Source of the DNA: Deltaproteobacteria bacterium
Lineage (GTDB): Bacteria; Desulfobacterota; Binatia; UBA9968
Length of the DNA: 9,755 nucleotides
NCBI GenBank assembly: GCA_005878685.1
Contig: VBLN01000205.1
Location: 1 to 9,755 of the forward strand
Reading direction: 5' to 3'
Positions 6,920 to 9,755 of this stretch are shown one piece after another (the stretch's first letter is position 1; every line of letters starts with the position of its first letter). A program made the translations under genes and the position numbers. The notes beneath the pieces are model-generated. The model made no database searches and was not told the DNA's origin. It was given only the letters and a program-made list of their open reading frames with translations.

Positions 6920-6949
6920 TTGACATGATAGACCTAATAGGTCTATATT
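6920..6949 (+). promoter_or_regulatory. Promoter of the rrf2-suf operon
   Basis: A perfect consensus -35, TTGACA (6920-6925), is followed by 18 bases and a -10-like TATATT (6944-6949). Transcription would start near 6956, leaving about 40 bases before the rrf2 ATG at 6997. The operator-like inverted repeat at 6928-6946 fills the spacer and overlaps the -10. Confidence 0.78.
6928..6946. promoter_or_regulatory. Perfect 8-3-8 inverted repeat, candidate Rrf2 operator
   Basis: The arms ATAGACCT and AGGTCTAT are exact reverse complements around the spacer AAT, 19 bp in all. The site sits between the -35 and -10 of the rrf2-suf promoter. Rrf2-family repressors such as IscR and NsrR bind dyads of this size with an AT-rich centre. 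Since the first gene of the operon encodes such a protein, autoregulation and iron or Fe-S-responsive control of suf are the natural reading. Confidence 0.72.
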
Positions 6950-6982
6950 TTTTAAAGATGCAAAAGGAGAGAAGGAATAGGG

Positions 6983-6989
6983 AAAGGAG
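6983..6989 (+). promoter_or_regulatory. Ribosome binding site of rrf2
   Basis: AAAGGAG lies 7 bases before the ATG at 6997, ideal spacing. It decides the start in favour of 6997 over the in-frame ATGs at 6958 and 6925; the latter falls inside the promoter. Confidence 0.8.
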
Positions 6990-6996
6990 TTCCCTG

Positions 6997-7437
6997 ATGA
7001 ATGTGGGGCGCCGGGTGGACTATGCGCTCCGGGCTCTCTCCTATCTTGCCGGACAGCCGGAAGGAAAGATTATCAGCAGGGCGGATATCGAAAGGAAGCA
7101 AGATATCCCTTCCTATTATCTCTCCAAGATTATGAAAGACCTGGTTGCGGGTGGGTTGGTTGAGTCCCATGTCGGCTCGAAGGGGGGGTTTAGTCTGGCG
7201 CGACCGGCAGCAAGAATTAGCGTCAAAGAGGTCTATGAAACCGTCGAGCGGCCCATTGTCCTGATGGAATGTCTGCAAAAGGGGGAGAAGTATTGCTTCT
7301 ACTGCTCCGTCTGCACGCAGCGGTCGATCTGGGAGGAGGCTCAAGATCTCTTGGCACGTTATCTTGCGGGCGTTTCCATCGGTGATATTGCGATGGGAAG
7401 AGGACTGAGGGAGCGGTTGGCTGCTGTCCATAACTGA
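6997..7437 (+). CDS. Rrf2-family Fe-S transcriptional regulator of the suf operon
   Basis: A 146-residue Rrf2-type winged-helix repressor, normal in length. The N-terminal RRVDYALRALSYLAG (5-19) and the recognition part around IPSYYLSKIMKDLVAGGLVE (37-56) are followed by the wing SHVGSKGGFSLARP (57-70). The region after the dimerisation helix begins at ECLQKGEKYCFYCSVC and holds C92, C100, C103 and C106. IscR and NsrR bind their cluster with three Cys; here C92-x7-C100-x5-C106 matches the general layout and C103 is an extra. The protein likely senses Fe-S cluster or iron state and represses its own operon through the inverted repeat at 6928-6946. sufC follows after 33 bases. It could be called iscR- or sufR-like, but the exact subfamily is not certain, so no symbol is given. 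Two upstream in-frame ATGs are rejected because 6997 has a strong ribosome binding site. Confidence 0.9.
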   Translation: MNVGRRVDYALRALSYLAGQPEGKIISRADIERKQDIPSYYLSKIMKDLVAGGLVESHVGSKGGFSLARPAARISVKEVYETVERPIVLMECLQKGEKYCFYCSVCTQRSIWEEAQDLLARYLAGVSIGDIAMGRGLRERLAAVHN

Positions 7438-7470
7438 TTTTGGTCGGGAAAATTTTGCCGGGGTAAACGA

Positions 7471-8208
7471 ATGCTCGAGATTAGGAATTTGCATGCGAGC
7501 GCTGCAGAGCGTGAGATCCTGCGTGGGATCGATCTTACGGTCAATGCCGGCGAGGTTCACGCGATCATGGGTCCGAATGGCTCGGGCAAGAGCACGCTCG
7601 CCCATGTTCTTTCCGGACGGGAGCCCTACGAGGTGACGGCCCTGCTCGAGATGGCTCCAGAAGAGCGTGCGCGCGCGGGGATCTTTCTGGCCTTTCAATA
7701 TCCGGTGGAAATTCCCGGAGTCAGCACGACCTACTTCCTCAAGGCGGCGCTCAACGCCACCAGGAAGCATCGGGGTCTTGAAGAGCTCGATGCGATGGAT
7801 TTTCTGGCGCTGCTTAAAGAGAAGACGGCGCTGGTCGAGATGGATCAAGGTCTTCTGAACCGTCCGATCAATGAAGGGTTCTCCGGCGGCGAAAAGAAGC
7901 GCAACGAGATTTTTCAGATGGCGGTTCTGGATCCCAAACTGGCCATCCTGGACGAGACCGACTCGGGTCTGGATATCGACGCCTTGAGGATCGTAGCTCA
8001 TGGTGTGGATCAACTCCGAAACAAAGATCGCGCCACGATTCTGATCACTCATTATCAACGGCTGCTGAATTACATTATTCCCGACTACGTGCATGTGCTG
8101 TTCGACGGCCGCATCGTGACGTCGGGCGGAAAAGAGCTGGCTCACGAGCTGGAACAGAGAGGCTACAGCTGGATTGAGGAACGACTCCAGGCCGGCTCGG
8201 TCTCTTGA
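7471..8208 (+). CDS. sufC: SufC, Fe-S assembly ABC ATPase, with a short internal deletion
   Basis: ATPase of the SufBCD scaffold complex that builds Fe-S clusters in the cytosol. It shows Walker A GPNGSGKST (34-42), Q-loop Gln76 in FQYPVEIPGVS (75-85), signature FSGGEKKRNE (137-146), Walker B LAILDE (157-162) with the SufC-typical TDSGLD after it, and H-loop His194 in THYQR. It has 245 residues; E. coli SufC has about 248, but this one has extra residues at the C-terminus. After YEVT (53-56) the sequence goes straight to ALLEMAPEERA, where SufC proteins normally have about nine more residues (in E. coli GGTVEFKGK). That missing piece is a beta-strand and turn of the ATPase core. The frame is intact. 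No strong ribosome binding site is visible (GGGG 7 bases before the ATG). sufB, the usual upstream neighbour, is absent. Confidence 0.94.
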   Translation: MLEIRNLHASAAEREILRGIDLTVNAGEVHAIMGPNGSGKSTLAHVLSGREPYEVTALLEMAPEERARAGIFLAFQYPVEIPGVSTTYFLKAALNATRKHRGLEELDAMDFLALLKEKTALVEMDQGLLNRPINEGFSGGEKKRNEIFQMAVLDPKLAILDETDSGLDIDALRIVAHGVDQLRNKDRATILITHYQRLLNYIIPDYVHVLFDGRIVTSGGKELAHELEQRGYSWIEERLQAGSVS

Positions 8209-8231
8209 AGCTCTAGAAAAAAATCTGCGCT

Positions 8232-9563
8232 ATGACGGAACTGGAAGAAGCCAGAGAGCGGTATTGCGCCGACTTCGAGCGGTTTAAGCAGAAGGCGGCG
8301 AGAAACGGAGGCGGGTGGACCTACCCGCTGCGGAAGACGGCGATCTCGCGCTTCGCCGAAGTAGGCTTCCCTACCACCAGGGATGAGGAGTGGAAATATA
8401 CCAGCGTGGCGCCGATCGTTAAGGTTCGCTTTAGGCGCGCCGATCCTCGGCCCAACGGAGTGGTGCCCAGGGCTCTCGCGCAGACCGGCGCCGGGGAGTT
8501 GGCGAAGAACCGGCTGGTTTTTGTGAACGGTCATTACTCGGAAAGACTCTCGTCGGTTGGGTCGCTCCCTGGCGGTGTGAAGGTAGAGAGCCTTGCGGCA
8601 GCCTTGGTCAATGATCCTGCTGCGGTGGAACCCTACCTCGCCCGACACGCGAGCTATCAGGATCATGCTTTTGTCGCGCTGAACACCGCTTTTATGGAGG
8701 ATGGCGCTTTCGTCCATGTTCCAAAGGGATGTGTCATTGATGAGCCGATTCACCTGCTTTTCGTCTCAACCTCAAACGGGGAGGCCACCGTGTCGTATCC
8801 GCGCAACCTGATCGTGATCGATAGCGATAGCCAGGTGAAGATCGTTGAGAGCTACGTCGAGGTGGGCGGTCGGGGCTATTTGACCAATGGGGTTACCGAA
8901 GTGATAGCGGGCGAGAATTCGGTCATCGACCATTGCAAGCTGGAGCGGGAAAACGAAACGGCCTTCCACGTCGCCACACTCCAGGCCCGTCTCGGCCGCA
9001 GCAGCAATTTTGTCTCTCATTCTATTACGCTGGGCGGGGCGCTGATCAGAAACGACGTTAATGTCATGCTGGACGGTGAGGGCGGCGACTGCACGTTGAA
9101 CGGCCTCTACTTGGGAACGGGTGAGCGCCATATCGACAACCACACCAGGATTGACCATATGAAGCCACATTGCGTTAGTCGCGAACTCTACAAAGGCATC
9201 CTCGATGGAAAGGTCAAGGCGGTCTTCAATGGCAAAATCGTTGTGGGGAAGGATGCCCGGAAGACCGATGCCAAACAGACGAACAGAAACTTGCTGCTTT
9301 CCGAGGAGGCGACGATCGACACCAAGCCACAACTTGAGATTTTTAATAACGATGTAAAGTGTAGCCATGCGTCAACGATAGGCCGCCTTGACGAAAATGC
9401 GCTCTTTTATCTCCGCTCCCGCGGTCTCGGACTGGAAACTGCGCGCGCGCTTCTGACCTATGCGTTTGCCAGCGAAGTGGTGAACCAGATCAAGATCGCG
9501 CCGGTCCGGGCCGGGCTCGATGACCTGTTGACGGCGCGCTTGCAGAAAATATGTCAGGCGTAG
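8232..9563 (+). CDS. sufD: SufD, Fe-S scaffold complex subunit
   Basis: Beta-helix subunit of the SufBC2D Fe-S assembly complex; 443 residues, typical of SufD. The N-terminal [14 protein letters not shown] (46-59) is the SufD hallmark (P-x-x-R-x-E-x-W-x-Y-T), which tells it from SufB. The C-terminal core has [22 protein letters not shown] (306-327), [27 protein letters not shown] (331-357), [21 protein letters not shown] (364-384) and FYLRSRG (392-398). Cys377 and His379 match the conserved Cys-x-His of SufD. Most SufD and SufB proteins read CSHGAT where this reads CSHAST, a small departure. It starts 23 bases after sufC without a clear Shine-Dalgarno, suggesting coupling or leaderless-like re-initiation within the operon. 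sufS begins 10 bases after its stop. Confidence 0.94.
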   Translation: MTELEEARERYCADFERFKQKAARNGGGWTYPLRKTAISRFAEVGFPTTRDEEWKYTSVAPIVKVRFRRADPRPNGVVPRALAQTGAGELAKNRLVFVNGHYSERLSSVGSLPGGVKVESLAAALVNDPAAVEPYLARHASYQDHAFVALNTAFMEDGAFVHVPKGCVIDEPIHLLFVSTSNGEATVSYPRNLIVIDSDSQVKIVESYVEVGGRGYLTNGVTEVIAGENSVIDHCKLERENETAFHVATLQARLGRSSNFVSHSITLGGALIRNDVNVMLDGEGGDCTLNGLYLGTGERHIDNHTRIDHMKPHCVSRELYKGILDGKVKAVFNGKIVVGKDARKTDAKQTNRNLLLSEEATIDTKPQLEIFNNDVKCSHASTIGRLDENALFYLRSRGLGLETARALLTYAFASEVVNQIKIAPVRAGLDDLLTARLQKICQA

Positions 9564-9573
9564 GAAAAAAACC

Positions 9574-9755
9574 ATGAAGGTCGCTCGTGAAATAGCCACA
9601 CCCAAAGGGTGGACAGAGTCCGCGCCGCCGTTGGATGTGCAAAGGATCAGGGAAGATTTCCCGATTCTTAAGCAGCGGGTGCACGGCAAGCCGCTGGTCT
9701 ACCTGGACAATGCCGCTACGACACAAAAGCCCCAGGTCGTGCTCGATACTTTGAA
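9574..9755 (+). CDS. sufS: SufS cysteine desulfurase, N-terminal part, runs off right edge
   Basis: PLP-dependent class V cysteine desulfurase that mobilises sulfur from cysteine for the SufBCD scaffold. Only 60 full codons are present. The diagnostic stretch [20 protein letters not shown] (27-46) continuing into NAATTQKP identifies it as SufS or the closely related CsdA rather than IscS. The catalytic Lys and Cys lie beyond the window. The start ATG at 9574 is supported by AGGA 8 bases upstream, which overlaps the sufD stop codon. The N-terminal extension of about 25 residues before the DFPIL motif is slightly longer than in E. coli SufS. Confidence 0.92.
   Translation, partial: MKVAREIATPKGWTESAPPLDVQRIREDFPILKQRVHGKPLVYLDNAATTQKPQVVLDTL

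Noticed and set aside
6925..6996. Upstream in-frame ATGs (6925 and 6958) for the Rrf2 gene
   Set aside because: The first is inside the promoter and operator, and only the ATG at 6997 has a strong, well-spaced ribosome binding site.
6952..8145. A 397-codon open frame on the minus strand across rrf2 and sufC
   Set aside because: It lies antisense to two clear genes, shows no recognisable motif and has no start signals; long antisense frames are common in GC-rich DNA.
8772..9368. A 198-codon open frame on the minus strand inside sufD
   Set aside because: It mirrors the conserved SufD core and has no motif of its own.

Overview
This is a chromosomal stretch of moderately high GC from a bacterium, built mostly of conserved housekeeping genes. 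No RNA gene, CRISPR array, insertion sequence or phage gene was seen. Three things together suggest an uncultured-type lineage around Desulfobacterota, Binatota, Tectomicrobia, Rokubacteria or NC10: a hisS-aspS pair, a lipoprotein of a type I associate with deltaproteobacteria, and an F420-pathway cofH beside def. That placement is an inference and is weak.

Layout. (1) 2-430, minus strand: start of an Asp-box (BNR) repeat protein running off the left edge, with a promoter-like sequence carrying a 12-bp palindrome. (2) 607-3662, plus strand: hisS and aspS, almost touching. (3) 3754-4389, plus strand: a small lipoprotein. (4) 4431-4977, minus strand: a two-helix membrane protein gene that looks split by a frameshift. 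(5) 5055-6841, minus strand: def then cofH, likely one transcript. (6) 6997-9755, plus strand: an rrf2 regulator followed by sufC, sufD and the start of sufS, behind a strong promoter that overlaps a perfect inverted repeat.

How the genes work together. HisS and AspS charge tRNAs; AspS carries a His linked to non-discriminating enzymes, so it may also mischarge tRNA-Asn. Def trims N-terminal formyl groups. CofH makes an intermediate of the deazaflavin ring of F420; its partner CofG is not in the window. The rrf2-suf cluster is an Fe-S assembly operon, probably repressed by the Rrf2 protein through the operator at its own promoter.

The points most worth a second look are all in known families: the suf cluster lacks sufB between rrf2 and sufC; SufC lacks about nine residues after the Walker A helix; the membrane gene at 4431-4977 appears frameshifted; and the Rrf2 protein has a four-cysteine pattern next to a clean operator. 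I found no clearly new multi-gene system.
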